Shown here: positions 32,936 to 40,897 of the stretch, one piece after another
How the letters are laid out: every line of letters starts with the position of its first letter
Position numbering within the stretch: the first letter of the stretch is position 1
Source: Acidobacteriota bacterium
GTDB taxonomy: Bacteria > Acidobacteriota > Blastocatellia > RBC074
NCBI GenBank assembly: GCA_016789605.1
Contig: JAEUQO010000014.1
Span: 1-42,732, forward strand
Length of the DNA: 42,732 nucleotides
Direction: 5' to 3'
Translations under genes and position numbers: made by a program
The notes under the pieces: model-generated
What the model was told of the DNA's origin: nothing
The model's input: the letters and a program-made list of their open reading frames with translations, nothing else
Databases searched by the model: none

Positions 32936-33583
32936 ATGAATGAAGCACGCATTGATGAACTCGCACAAAAAATCTGGGATTACCACCACCTCAATCATCA
33001 ACTCGAAAAGTCGGACCTGATTCTGGCGCTGGGCAGCAATGATTTGCGGGTCGCCGAATACGCGGCGGATTTATACCTGCAAGGCTGGGCTCCGCGGCTG
33101 ATGTTGTCAGGGAATGTCGGCGCGTTGACCAGCGGAATGTTCACCAAACCCGAAGCTGAAACGTTTGCTGATATCGCACGGCAAAAAGGTGTGCCCGAAG
33201 ACGCCATTTTGACTGAACCGCGTTCGACCAATACGGGCGAAAACGTGCGCTTCAGCCGCGAAATTCTGGCGGCGCGTGGCCTTGATCCGGCGCGCATCAT
33301 TCTGGTGCAAAAGCCGTATATGGAGCGGCGGGCGTATGCCACATTTGCCCAAAACTGGCCAAACAAACCGGTGCTGGTGACTTCGCCGCCGATTGCGTTT
33401 GCAGATTATCCCGTGGCGCATCTGCCCAAAGAATTGGTGATCAACATTATGGTGGGCGATTTGCAGCGGATTCGCGACTATCCGGCCAAAGGTTTTCAGA
33501 TTCCGCAAGAGATTCCCGCCGACATCTGGCAGGCGTTTGAAGAACTGGTTGCGCTCGGTTTTAACCGTCATCTGATCAATTAA
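32936..33583 (+). CDS. YdcF-family (DUF218) protein
   Basis: A 215-residue protein with the DUF218/YdcF-ElyC-SanA Rossmann-like fold. Motifs are SDLILALGSNDLRVAEYAADLYLQG, RLMLSGNV, EAETFADIARQKGVPEDAILTEPRSTNTGENVRFS (the characteristic acidic-Thr-x-E-N segment), and ARIILVQKPYMERRAYATF. There is no signal peptide or transmembrane helix, so it resembles cytoplasmic YdcF, which binds S-adenosylmethionine, rather than the membrane-bound SanA/ElyC forms. The physiological role is unknown. It starts 23 bp after the TonB receptor stop codon without a good ribosome-binding site. Confidence 0.88.
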   Translation: MNEARIDELAQKIWDYHHLNHQLEKSDLILALGSNDLRVAEYAADLYLQGWAPRLMLSGNVGALTSGMFTKPEAETFADIARQKGVPEDAILTEPRSTNTGENVRFSREILAARGLDPARIILVQKPYMERRAYATFAQNWPNKPVLVTSPPIAFADYPVAHLPKELVINIMVGDLQRIRDYPAKGFQIPQEIPADIWQAFEELVALGFNRHLIN

Positions 33584-33613
33584 CCGACAAAGATTTTGCC
33601 GGTCGTGGATGGA

Positions 33614-33680
33614 GGGAGCCACGGAGACACAGAGCCACAGCGGTTTCTAGGCATTTCTCTGAGCTTCCGTGGCTCTGTGG
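33614..33680. repeat. Imperfect inverted repeat rich in CCACGGAG and CACAGAGCCAC
   Basis: GAGCCACGGA (33616-33625) pairs with TCCGTGGCTC (33666-33675), and ACAGAGCCAC (33629-33638) pairs with GTGGCTCTGT (33669-33678). The two modules therefore share one right arm and give alternative hairpins. Sequences of this kind (cacggagacacagag and its complement) occur as dispersed intergenic repeats in many environmental bacterial genomes. Their function is unknown. Confidence 0.65.
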
Positions 33681-33827
33681 CCAATCCGTACCGCCAAGTG
33701 GCGACCGATCTAGGAGACGCAGCGCAGCGTAACTCTGTGGTTGTCAACCCGTGGCGCGACAGCTATCATACGTGCTCAGTTCGCATTCGGCGGACGCCAA
33801 ATCCAGTTACGAAAGCAGAAAGTTTGC

Positions 33828-34463
33828 ATGGATCGTTTTCACGCCTTATCTCGCCGCAGGATGTATTCTCCGCTGCGCTTTTCCCTAACAATGTGTTTGT
33901 TGTTGCTGGTCACTTTGTCGCTGGCTTGCGGACAGCAGAGCGTCGTGGAAAACAGCAGCCCGGCGGTCAAAAGTTACAAACCGCCCAGCAAACTGCCCGG
34001 CGCGCTCGATACTGCTGTTAATGACATCAATCTGCCGATGCTGACCGGCAGCCCGGTGAAATTTGCAGACCTGGTCGGGCAGAAAAAGGTCGTGCTGGTC
34101 AATTTCTGGGCGACCTGGTGTGGACCGTGCCGTCGCGAAATTCCCGATCTGGTGGCGTTGCACAAACAGTTCAAAGACAAAGGCGTTGAAATCGTCGGGT
34201 TAACGGTCGAAGACCCGCAAATGGAACGCGACCGTGTGCAAATGTTCGCCCAGCAATTTTCCATGGATTACCGCATCGGGTTTTCGTCGCGCGATATGTT
34301 TTTCCAATTCAATCGCGCCAATGGCGATGACCCGCGCGCACCGATTCCCCAAACATTCATTTTCGACAAAAATGGCAAGATCGTAGACAGCCTCAGAGGA
34401 TTTCGCCGCGACTTCCGCGAATGGGCAGAAGGCGCCATCACATATGCCCTGAGTGCGTCCTGA
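33828..34463 (+). CDS. TlpA-family thioredoxin, membrane-anchored or exported
   Basis: A 211-residue envelope thioredoxin. After a basic N-terminus (MDRFHALSRRRM) a hydrophobic segment ends in LLVTLSLACGQQ. The cysteine suggests a lipoprotein, although the lipobox (LSLAC) is imperfect. The thioredoxin/redoxin fold carries NFWATWCGPCRREIPDL with active-site cysteines C98 and C101, DKGVEIVGLTVED, and the cis-proline segment PIPQTFIFDKNGKI. Such proteins reduce disulfides, for example in apocytochrome c or for heme ligation. The open frame extends upstream to a TTG at 33741, but that part is not signal-like; the ATG at 33861 is another possible start. The neighbouring genes do not indicate a partner. 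Confidence 0.87.
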   Translation: MDRFHALSRRRMYSPLRFSLTMCLLLLVTLSLACGQQSVVENSSPAVKSYKPPSKLPGALDTAVNDINLPMLTGSPVKFADLVGQKKVVLVNFWATWCGPCRREIPDLVALHKQFKDKGVEIVGLTVEDPQMERDRVQMFAQQFSMDYRIGFSSRDMFFQFNRANGDDPRAPIPQTFIFDKNGKIVDSLRGFRRDFREWAEGAITYALSAS

Positions 34464-34653
34464 TTGCCACCTGATTTCAGACGATAACTGATCGTGGCCG
34501 ACCGACTCACCGGTCAGGCAAACACGAAGGCAAGCTAACGTTTCGCCCCCGCTTTTTCTTCACCCTTTCGGCGACTCTTCTCGCAAACATTTTCGCGCCG
34601 GTGGTCAGCAATGACCCATCGCCATCGGCTCGCATTTCGGAGGTCATAGCACT

Positions 34654-36060
34654 ATGCGTAATCGTCAGTTCACAATTTTTGCGGCGCTGGTTTTGGGCGT
34701 CTTGCTGTTGGGCGTGTTTCGCGCCGGAGCACAGCCGCAATCCGCGCAGGACAAAAAGCCTGCGCCTGCCAAAGCCGAACAGGATGACGGGCCGGTTGCT
34801 GTCACTCCCCGCGTCAACCGTGACAAACCGCCTGAGGTTCGTCCGCTGGGCAAAGACGAATTCGGAAATTTCCGCTATCCAGTGATCAACAACAAAGGCG
34901 ATGTGGCGTTTGTCGCGCTGTACATTGCCGAAGGCACGCCGAACAACTCTGGCCAATCCGTTTTCTTGCGCAAAGCGGACGGCACGTGGCAAGTGACGCG
35001 CGAAGGCGAAAAGGCGACCAATTTGCCTGAACCGGTGTTTGGGTTCAGTTTGCCCGCGTTGAATGACAACGGCGAACTGACCTTTTACGCGGGTTTTGGC
35101 AAAGCGCCCGGCTCATCCACGATGCCTGCCGAGTCAACGCCTGATGCGCTGGGAAATGTTGACCGTGCGCCGCGCTATGGCGCGTTATATCTGAAATCAG
35201 CGGAAGGGCTGAAGAGTCTGGTCAAACTGGGCGAAGAAGTTCCCGCCATGCCGTCGCATTTCAGCGGCGTCGCCAATGCGACGACCAACAGCAAGGGCGT
35301 GACGGCCTTCATCGGCACCTACAGCGACCCCGACGGACGCGGTCTGTTTCTGGTCGAAGGCGGCAAATTGCGTTTGGTCGTGCGCAGCGGCCAGCGTATC
35401 GGCAACAACGAAGAAGGCACGTTCTCGGAACACTTCTACCCGTCGCCGATCAACGAGCGCAACGAAGTGGCCTTTATGCAGCGCATCGGCGACCGCAGCG
35501 CGATCTTTGTTGCGCGGCCCACGGGCGTTGAATTGGTGGCCATCGTCGGCAAACCGTCGCCGATTCCAGGCTCGAATTTCATCGGGTTTGGCAATCGCGC
35601 GCCTTCGTTGAACAACAAAGGCGAAGTCGTTTTCTCTGGCTTTACCGATGGCCCCAGCGCGGTGCGTGCGCTGTTTTTCAAAGGCACGGGCCCGGTGCAA
35701 GTCGTGGCCAAGAGCGGTGACGAAATCGGCAAAACCGGCCTGATCTTCACCGACTTTTTGTCTCCCGCGATGAATTCGCGCGGCGACATCGCGTTCATCG
35801 GCAAACTGGGCGGACGTATGCAAGGCGTGTTTTTGAAAACCGCCAAAGGCATCGAAACCGTTGCTCTGGTAGACGAGAAAATCCCCGGCGCGAAATCGCC
35901 GATGGAAACTTTCAACCAGTTCACCCAGCCTTCGATCAACGAACGCGGCGAAATCGTGTTTTATGGGCAGATCAGAACCAGCGAAGTCGCCATTTTCCAT
36001 CGCGATGAAAAAGGCATCCTACGCGTACTGGTCAAACGCGGCGACAAATTGCCGAAATAG
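34654..36060 (+). CDS. Secreted NxxGxxAF-repeat protein
   Basis: A 468-residue exported protein. GGAGG precedes the ATG by about 10 nt. After the signal peptide (ending near GAQPQ) and a Pro/Lys-rich linker, the protein is built of repeats of about 50-60 residues, each with an Asn-x-x-Gly/Asn-x-x-Ala/Thr/Val-Phe core: NNKGDVAFVALY, NDNGELTFYAGF, NSKGVTAFIGTY, NERNEVAFMQRI, NNKGEVVFSGFT, NSRGDIAFIGKL and NERGEIVFYGQI. Seven copies suggest a beta-propeller. This matches the choice-of-anchor NxxGxxAF repeat family of secreted proteins. No C-terminal anchor is seen. The function is unknown; a binding or scaffold role is inferred. A bidirectional terminator follows. Confidence 0.87.
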   Translation: MRNRQFTIFAALVLGVLLLGVFRAGAQPQSAQDKKPAPAKAEQDDGPVAVTPRVNRDKPPEVRPLGKDEFGNFRYPVINNKGDVAFVALYIAEGTPNNSGQSVFLRKADGTWQVTREGEKATNLPEPVFGFSLPALNDNGELTFYAGFGKAPGSSTMPAESTPDALGNVDRAPRYGALYLKSAEGLKSLVKLGEEVPAMPSHFSGVANATTNSKGVTAFIGTYSDPDGRGLFLVEGGKLRLVVRSGQRIGNNEEGTFSEHFYPSPINERNEVAFMQRIGDRSAIFVARPTGVELVAIVGKPSPIPGSNFIGFGNRAPSLNNKGEVVFSGFTDGPSAVRALFFKGTGPVQVVAKSGDEIGKTGLIFTDFLSPAMNSRGDIAFIGKLGGRMQGVFLKTAKGIETVALVDEKIPGAKSPMETFNQFTQPSINERGEIVFYGQIRTSEVAIFHRDEKGILRVLVKRGDKLPK

Positions 36061-36080
36061 CCAAACGGCAAGTTCACACA

Positions 36081-36127
36081 AAAAAGCGGGAGCACGTACC
36101 CTGACAGAGTACGTGCTCCCGCTTTTT
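36081..36127. terminator. Bidirectional intrinsic terminator
   Basis: A perfect 19-bp stem, including A and T tails, pairs 36081-36099 with 36109-36127 around a 9-nt loop. It serves the convergent genes ending at 36060 (+) and 36146 (-). Confidence 0.93.
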
Positions 36128-36145
36128 GTTTAGCCAGTGGTTATG

Positions 36146-38545
36146 TTAGTCACCTGAGCCCAGAAGGTTCGCTGGCGGCGCAGGTGGGTGCAGTTCGTAC
36201 CCTTGGGGCGGTTCGACGCCCAGCAAATGCCGCACGAAATAATCCCAACGACGGCGCACCATATACGACTCATTGCCAAAACCGTGCCCACGGTTGGGGA
36301 ACATAATCAGATCGAAATCCTTGTTGGCTTTGATCAGCGCATCCACGACCAGCAACGTGCTGTAAGGCGGCACATTGTTGTCCATCGTGCCGTGCGCGAG
36401 CAGCAGCCTGCCCTTCAGATTTTTGGCCATCAGTTGATTGGCCTGGTTGTCGTAATTCGTCGAGCCGTCCGCGTTGCGCACCAGCAAACCCTGCCATTTT
36501 TCGCCCCAGTCGTCTTCATACAGGCGATTGTCGTGATTGCCTGCCTGCCCGACGCCGACTTTGAAAAAGTCCGGGTAACTGAACATCGCCGTCGCCGTCG
36601 CGTTGCCGCCGCCCGAATGACCGTAAATGCCCGCGCGTTCAATGTCTATCCACGGATATTTTTGCGCCAACTGTTTCATGCCTGCGACCTGATCGGGCAG
36701 CGTGTTGTCGCCCATATTGCCGTACCACTTGGTGTGAAAGCTCTTGGAACGCCACGGCGTGCCCATGCCATCAATTTGCACGACGACGAAACCGAGTTCG
36801 GCCAGCGCCTGTTGATCGCCACGTTCGGCAGAAAAGCTGCGTCCGCGCACGCTGCCGGTTTGCGGTCCGGGATAAAGGTTATTGATGATCGGATATTTTT
36901 TGTTCGGATCGAGCCTGGTCGGTTTGTACATCAAGCCGTATAGATCCGTCACGCCGTCACGCGCTTTGACGGTGATCGGTTGCGGCGGTTGCCAGCCGGT
37001 GGCCAGCAAGCGCGAGATGTCGGCTTTTTCCAGCGTCGTGATCAGTTTGCCGGTGATAGCGCGTAACACGGCGACGGGCGGCACGTCCGGTTTGGAATAG
37101 CTGTCGGTGAAATACTGGCCCGACGGCGCCAGTGTGATGTCGTGATCGGCGTCTTCGGGGGTGAGCAACTGCAAGCCCTTGCCGTCAAATCCGACGCGAT
37201 AGAAGTGGCGGAAGTAGGGATCGCGTCCTTGTTCTTTGCCGACGCCGAGGAAGTAAAGCTGGCGGTTCGTTTCGTCCACGCGCAACAGGTGCGTGACGTT
37301 GCCCGCGCCGGTTGTGATCTGATTTTTCAGCTTGCCGGTTTGCGCGTCGTACAGGTAAAGCTGCCCCCAATCGTCGCGTTGCGAATACCAGAGGATTTCA
37401 TTGGAGGCTGACAGATAGCGCCAATTGACACGCCCCGCGCTGGACGCGGCGCTGGATTCAAAAAAGGTGGCGACTTTTTCCTCCAGCACATCGCGCACTG
37501 CGCCCGTCAACGGATCGGCGATACGCAACGTGACTTGCTTGCGGTCGCGCGAAACCGAAGCGAACGCGAGTTGTGCGCTGTCTGCTGCCCATTGCACGTC
37601 TGCCCAGGTGCCGCCGCAAACGATGTGATCGCATAGCGTCGAACGATGCGCGTCAGCAGGCATTTTCAACCGCGTCACTTTGGCGTTGTCTACATCAATG
37701 ATGACGCGTTCGATCATGAAAATCTTGGCATCGCCGGGCAGCGGATATTTCCAGGCTTCGAGTTTGGGCGGACCGGCCACGGTAGTGACCAGATACATTT
37801 CACTGGTGCCGCGCGCATCGTGCTGAAAGGTCGCGATCTTTTTGGAATCGGGCGACCAGGCTACGACCGGGTTATCGCTTTTCGTCCAACCCGCGTTGTC
37901 CGTGGCATAGCCAAATTCCTTGACGCCATCCGTCGTCAATTGCGTTTCCTTGCCGGTGGCGATTTCACGCACCCACAAATTGTAATTGCGAATGAAGGCC
38001 AGGCGTTTGCCGTCGGGCGACATCGCCATCGCGCTTGCGCCAAATCCTCTGCCGCGTGGTTGGCCCGCGGCGCGCGCGCCGCCGGGCAATTCTGTTGCGG
38101 TGCATTGATTGCCTTGCACGTCACAGGTAAAGCGCCGCCGCTCAACCACAAAGGAAATTGCTTTGCCGTCCGTGGCAAATTCGATTTGCTGAAAGGGAAG
38201 TTTGCCCGCTTCGTATGTGGTACCGGCGGCGGCTGACAATGCCGCTGCCAGTTTGGCGTGATCGAACGCCGGAACGCGCGTGCCTTTCACGGGATCAACC
38301 AGCAGGAACTCCGCGCCGTTTTCGGTCGTGATGCGATACCAGAATCTGCCGTCGGCCAGCCAGTTGGGGCGTACGCCTGCGCGCAAGACCAGCGGTCCTG
38401 TGTTGTAGCCCATGAACTTTTCGGCGCGCGCATAATCATCGGCTGACAACGCGCGTTGTTGCGCCACGCCAGTCAGGGTGAAAGGGACGCTCGCCATTAC
38501 GGCGGCAAAGAAACGAAGCGAAATGCGGCGCAAATTCAAAATCAT
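36146..38545 (-). CDS. S9 family peptidase, dipeptidyl-peptidase IV-like
   Basis: A 799-residue exported serine peptidase. The open frame reaches 38569, but GGAGG placed 7 nt before the ATG at 38543-38545 fixes the start and opens a signal peptide ending near GVAQQ. Residues about 90-520 form the DPP IV-type beta-propeller (FWYRITTENGAEFLLVD, VVAWSPDSKKIATFQHD, VQWAADSAQLAFASVS). The C-terminal alpha/beta-hydrolase domain holds YGHSGGGNATATAMF (nucleophile Ser near 644), AHGTMDNNVPP (Asp near 718) and NRGHGFGN (His near 752). Such enzymes remove dipeptides from peptide N-termini in the periplasm. The double-Glu motif for the free amino terminus was not checked. Confidence 0.92.
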   Translation of the reverse strand: MILNLRRISLRFFAAVMASVPFTLTGVAQQRALSADDYARAEKFMGYNTGPLVLRAGVRPNWLADGRFWYRITTENGAEFLLVDPVKGTRVPAFDHAKLAAALSAAAGTTYEAGKLPFQQIEFATDGKAISFVVERRRFTCDVQGNQCTATELPGGARAAGQPRGRGFGASAMAMSPDGKRLAFIRNYNLWVREIATGKETQLTTDGVKEFGYATDNAGWTKSDNPVVAWSPDSKKIATFQHDARGTSEMYLVTTVAGPPKLEAWKYPLPGDAKIFMIERVIIDVDNAKVTRLKMPADAHRSTLCDHIVCGGTWADVQWAADSAQLAFASVSRDRKQVTLRIADPLTGAVRDVLEEKVATFFESSAASSAGRVNWRYLSASNEILWYSQRDDWGQLYLYDAQTGKLKNQITTGAGNVTHLLRVDETNRQLYFLGVGKEQGRDPYFRHFYRVGFDGKGLQLLTPEDADHDITLAPSGQYFTDSYSKPDVPPVAVLRAITGKLITTLEKADISRLLATGWQPPQPITVKARDGVTDLYGLMYKPTRLDPNKKYPIINNLYPGPQTGSVRGRSFSAERGDQQALAELGFVVVQIDGMGTPWRSKSFHTKWYGNMGDNTLPDQVAGMKQLAQKYPWIDIERAGIYGHSGGGNATATAMFSYPDFFKVGVGQAGNHDNRLYEDDWGEKWQGLLVRNADGSTNYDNQANQLMAKNLKGRLLLAHGTMDNNVPPYSTLLVVDALIKANKDFDLIMFPNRGHGFGNESYMVRRRWDYFVRHLLGVEPPQGYELHPPAPPANLLGSGD

Positions 38546-38898
38546 GGTTGATCCTCCGGGAAGTGTCATTGCTCTGCCAGATAATGCGTTTGCTAGCGGT
38601 GGAATTGTGTTGAGCGCAACTCATTGTTTGCAATTCTGATCAATGCCGCAAGAGACGCCGCAAGCCGTCATCCGATTACAAGAAAATCTGGCTTTGACCG
38701 TGCAATGTATGCGGGGAAGACAGGTGCAGCCGTACGCTTGTTTGCGCGGTTGTATCGTTTTTATGCAAACGAAATTGCGTCTTGCGCTTCAGCCGAAACC
38801 ACTTGGCACGGGCGAAAATGCTGTAACTCAATTGCCTCGCTTGCAGATACGCGCATCGTCTCGTTGTTTCCGGGCAGCAAAATCACTGATTGACGCTG
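38546..38898. other. Intergenic stretch, no gene seen
   Basis: The frame of the OmpA gene stays open through this gap from 38643, but the in-frame ATG there has no ribosome-binding site. The extra 110 residues show no signal peptide or domain. A true start with GGAGGGAG lies downstream at 38973. No convincing minus-strand promoter for the S9 peptidase was found. Confidence 0.45.
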
Positions 38899-38914
38899 TT
38901 GGCACATTGCTTGC
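38899..38914 (+). promoter_or_regulatory. sigma-54-type promoter for the OmpA-family gene
   Basis: TTGGCAC (38899-38905), five bases, then TTGC (38911-38914) gives the -24 GG and -12 GC dinucleotides with the required 10-nt spacing, matching the RpoN consensus TGGCAC-N5-TTGC. Transcription would start near 38926, with a leader of about 47 nt ending in GGAGGGAG before the ATG. No enhancer-binding regulator gene is in the window. Confidence 0.55.
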
Positions 38915-38972
38915 GATAGACGAGGACGAACAGTTCAACCCCCAACACAGTACGCTTTTTGGAGGGAGACAT

Positions 38973-40037
38973 ATGCAACTCGTCAAATCATCTCAATCGC
39001 TATCCACCCTGTTGGCCGCCGCAGCTTTGGCCGTGTCGGTCTCTGCACAACAACCGGTAACGCAGAGTGCGCAAAGCCAATCGGTATCTGCCGTCACAGT
39101 TCCCGTCGGGCAAAAGCAAAAGCTGAGCGGCGTGATTTTGGAACGCGAAGCCGATTCCTTGTTGGTACGTGATTACAAAGGGACGACCTATCAAGTCAGC
39201 GTCAGCGGTTCAACCAAGATCAAGGAACGCAAGAGCAATCCTTTTCGCGGCGCCAAAAGCTATGAAGCGGCTGATTTGTCGCGCGGCCTAGCCGTTGAAA
39301 TCGAAGGACGCGGCAATGACGCTGGCGCGTTGGTCGCAGAAGAAATCAAATTCACACAGACGGAATTGCGTGTCGCCAATTCTGTCGTTTCGGTGGTGAC
39401 GCCGGTCGAAGGCCGCGTGCGCAGCGCTGAAACCCGCCTGACGCAATCAGAAGAAAACGCCAAGCGGCTGTCTGGCCAGATTGATGAACTAGCGGCAGTG
39501 GCCAACACGGCCAACGGCGGTGCGCGTGCTGCGCAAGAAACGGCTGACAAAGCGATGGCCGCAGCCAACAGCGCCAACGAACGCATCACAGCAACCGGCG
39601 AAAGCTTGAACAATCGGATTTCGTCTTTGGATGAATACGATGCCGCCAAAACCATCAACATCACGTTCAAAGTCGGCAGCGCCAAACTTTCAGAAGAAGC
39701 CAAGGCTGCTTTGGACGAAATCGCCGCTCAAGCCAAAAACGAAAAGGGCTATGTCATTCAGGTGGCCGGATTCGCTTCGGCTGATGGCAACGAAACGCTC
39801 AATCGCCGTCTGAGCCAGCAACGCGCGGAAGCCGTGATGAGCTATTTGATCGAAAACCACGAGATTTCGCAGCGTCGCGTCGTCACGCCGTTGGGCTTTG
39901 GCGAAGCGCGTCCGGCGGCGGATAACACCACCCGCGAAGGTCGCGCGCAAAATCGCCGCGTCGAAGTCGCCATTCTGGTCAGCAAAGGTCTGACGACAAC
40001 GAATGGCACGGTGAGCAGCGTCAATCCGCAACAGTAA
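38973..40037 (+). CDS. OmpA-family protein with DUF5666-like N-terminal domain
   Basis: A 354-residue envelope protein. GGAGGGAG just upstream fixes the ATG at 38973 rather than the in-frame ATG at 38643. After the signal peptide (ending near VSAQQ) a beta-rich domain of about 85 residues (LSGVILEREADSLLVRDYKGTTYQV, GLAVEIEGRGNDAGALVAEEIKF) resembles DUF5666. A central region of about 90 residues rich in Ala, Glu and Gln is probably a coiled coil. The C-terminal OmpA-like peptidoglycan-binding domain reads ITFKVGSAKLSEEAKAALDEIA, VAGFASADGNETLNRRLSQQRAEAV, GFGEARPAADN and GRAQNRRVEV. It lacks a beta-barrel, so it probably tethers the envelope to peptidoglycan as a soluble or coiled-coil spacer. 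Confidence 0.88.
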   Translation: MQLVKSSQSLSTLLAAAALAVSVSAQQPVTQSAQSQSVSAVTVPVGQKQKLSGVILEREADSLLVRDYKGTTYQVSVSGSTKIKERKSNPFRGAKSYEAADLSRGLAVEIEGRGNDAGALVAEEIKFTQTELRVANSVVSVVTPVEGRVRSAETRLTQSEENAKRLSGQIDELAAVANTANGGARAAQETADKAMAAANSANERITATGESLNNRISSLDEYDAAKTINITFKVGSAKLSEEAKAALDEIAAQAKNEKGYVIQVAGFASADGNETLNRRLSQQRAEAVMSYLIENHEISQRRVVTPLGFGEARPAADNTTREGRAQNRRVEVAILVSKGLTTTNGTVSSVNPQQ

Positions 40038-40060
40038 GGTTGTCTTGACGGAAAAATGCA

Positions 40061-40108
40061 ACGGGCAGCCGACCGGCATATCAGGTCGGCTGCCCGTTTG
40101 TTGTTTGT
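40061..40108 (+). terminator. Intrinsic terminator of the OmpA-family gene
   Basis: A perfect 14-bp stem (40061-40074 with 40084-40097) and a 9-nt loop are followed by TTGTTGTTTGTTG. It lies between this gene and the convergent TetR gene ending at 40122. Confidence 0.88.
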
Positions 40109-40121
40109 TGTTGCGGTTGAT

Positions 40122-40742
40122 TCAACCTTGCTGCGCCGTTGGCAAATTGCCCATCCCGGTTACGCCTGCCCACACCATCTGATGAAAGGCGTTGTCCATC
40201 TCCGCCGGAGCCGACGGTTGATTGTGCGCCAGCCACCACGACATCATCGAAAACATCGCACCGGCAAACCCCTGGGCCAACAACGTGCGGCTGGCTGAAG
40301 GCGCAGCATGAGCAGGCGAAAGCTGGCTCAGCCGTCGTTCGATGCCGCGCGCAAAATGCTCTTGCGCCAGTTCCATCGCTGCCTGAAGTTTTCCCGACTC
40401 AACCATTGCGTGATATAGCTCGCCAATCTGCGCCACGTGCTCGAACATCTCGCGCACTGGCGCGACACGGTTTGACCGTTCGCCGGTCATCGTCAGCAAA
40501 TTGGCCATGTGCTGAAAGAATTCATCAGCATCGCTCAGGAACAAATCGTCCTTGTCGCGAAAGTGCGTGTAAAACGTCGAACGGCTGACGCCCGCCAGAT
40601 CGAGCACATCTTGCACGGTGATCGTGTCAAAGGGCTTTTCGCGCATCAAGGTGATCAAGGCATCGCCCAACGCATCACGCGTGCGTTGCGCGCGACGGTC
40701 TGGTTTGCGTGCTGGCGAATCGGCGGCGGATTTTATGGACAT
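40122..40742 (-). CDS. TetR/AcrR-family transcriptional regulator
   Basis: A 206-residue repressor-type protein. The N-terminal HTH is typical: ALGDALITLMREKPFDTITVQDVLDLAGVSRSTFYTHFRDKDDLF. The C-terminal ligand-binding domain is all helical and includes AQGFAGAMFSMMSWWLAHNQ near the end. GAGGAG precedes the ATG on the minus strand. It is divergent from an ABC ATPase/FtsX-type permease operon, the usual layout for a local repressor of an exporter; two palindromes in the shared 155-bp gap are candidate operators. The ligand is unknown. Confidence 0.93.
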   Translation of the reverse strand: MSIKSAADSPARKPDRRAQRTRDALGDALITLMREKPFDTITVQDVLDLAGVSRSTFYTHFRDKDDLFLSDADEFFQHMANLLTMTGERSNRVAPVREMFEHVAQIGELYHAMVESGKLQAAMELAQEHFARGIERRLSQLSPAHAAPSASRTLLAQGFAGAMFSMMSWWLAHNQPSAPAEMDNAFHQMVWAGVTGMGNLPTAQQG

Positions 40743-40777
40743 AAGGCTCCTCTTTGTTCGGTAACTGCAAACGCAAA

Positions 40778-40806
40778 TTGACGGCGTCAGGTTCCCACCC
40801 TACTGT
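40778..40806 (+). promoter_or_regulatory. Promoter for the ABC operon with overlapping palindrome
   Basis: TTGACG (40778-40783) and TACTGT (40801-40806, a weak -10) are 17 nt apart. The 11-bp palindrome TGACG-G-CGTCA (40779-40789) overlaps the -35, so a repressor bound there would block the polymerase. Transcription would start near 40813. Confidence 0.45.
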
Positions 40807-40835
40807 GCCACGCCTGACCGCAGATCGCTTGCACC

Positions 40836-40859
40836 GTTTCAGACAACAGATTCTGAACC
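40836..40859. promoter_or_regulatory. Candidate TetR operator
   Basis: GTTTCAGA (40836-40843) and TCTGAACC (40852-40859) are inverted arms with one mismatch and an 8-nt spacer, between the divergent TetR and ABC genes, in the predicted ABC leader. Confidence 0.35.
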
Positions 40860-40897
40860 GTCAGTTTCTGTTTGGCTACCGTGAGAGGAAAGAAGAG

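Noticed and set aside
36188..36943. A 251-codon plus-strand open frame inside the S9 peptidase gene
   Set aside because: The minus-strand peptidase has its catalytic motifs in this region; the shadow shows no domain.
38643..38972. Upstream extension of the OmpA-family frame by 110 codons
   Set aside because: It has no ribosome-binding site, would bury the signal peptide, and contains the sigma-54-like promoter; the ATG at 38973 has GGAGGGAG.
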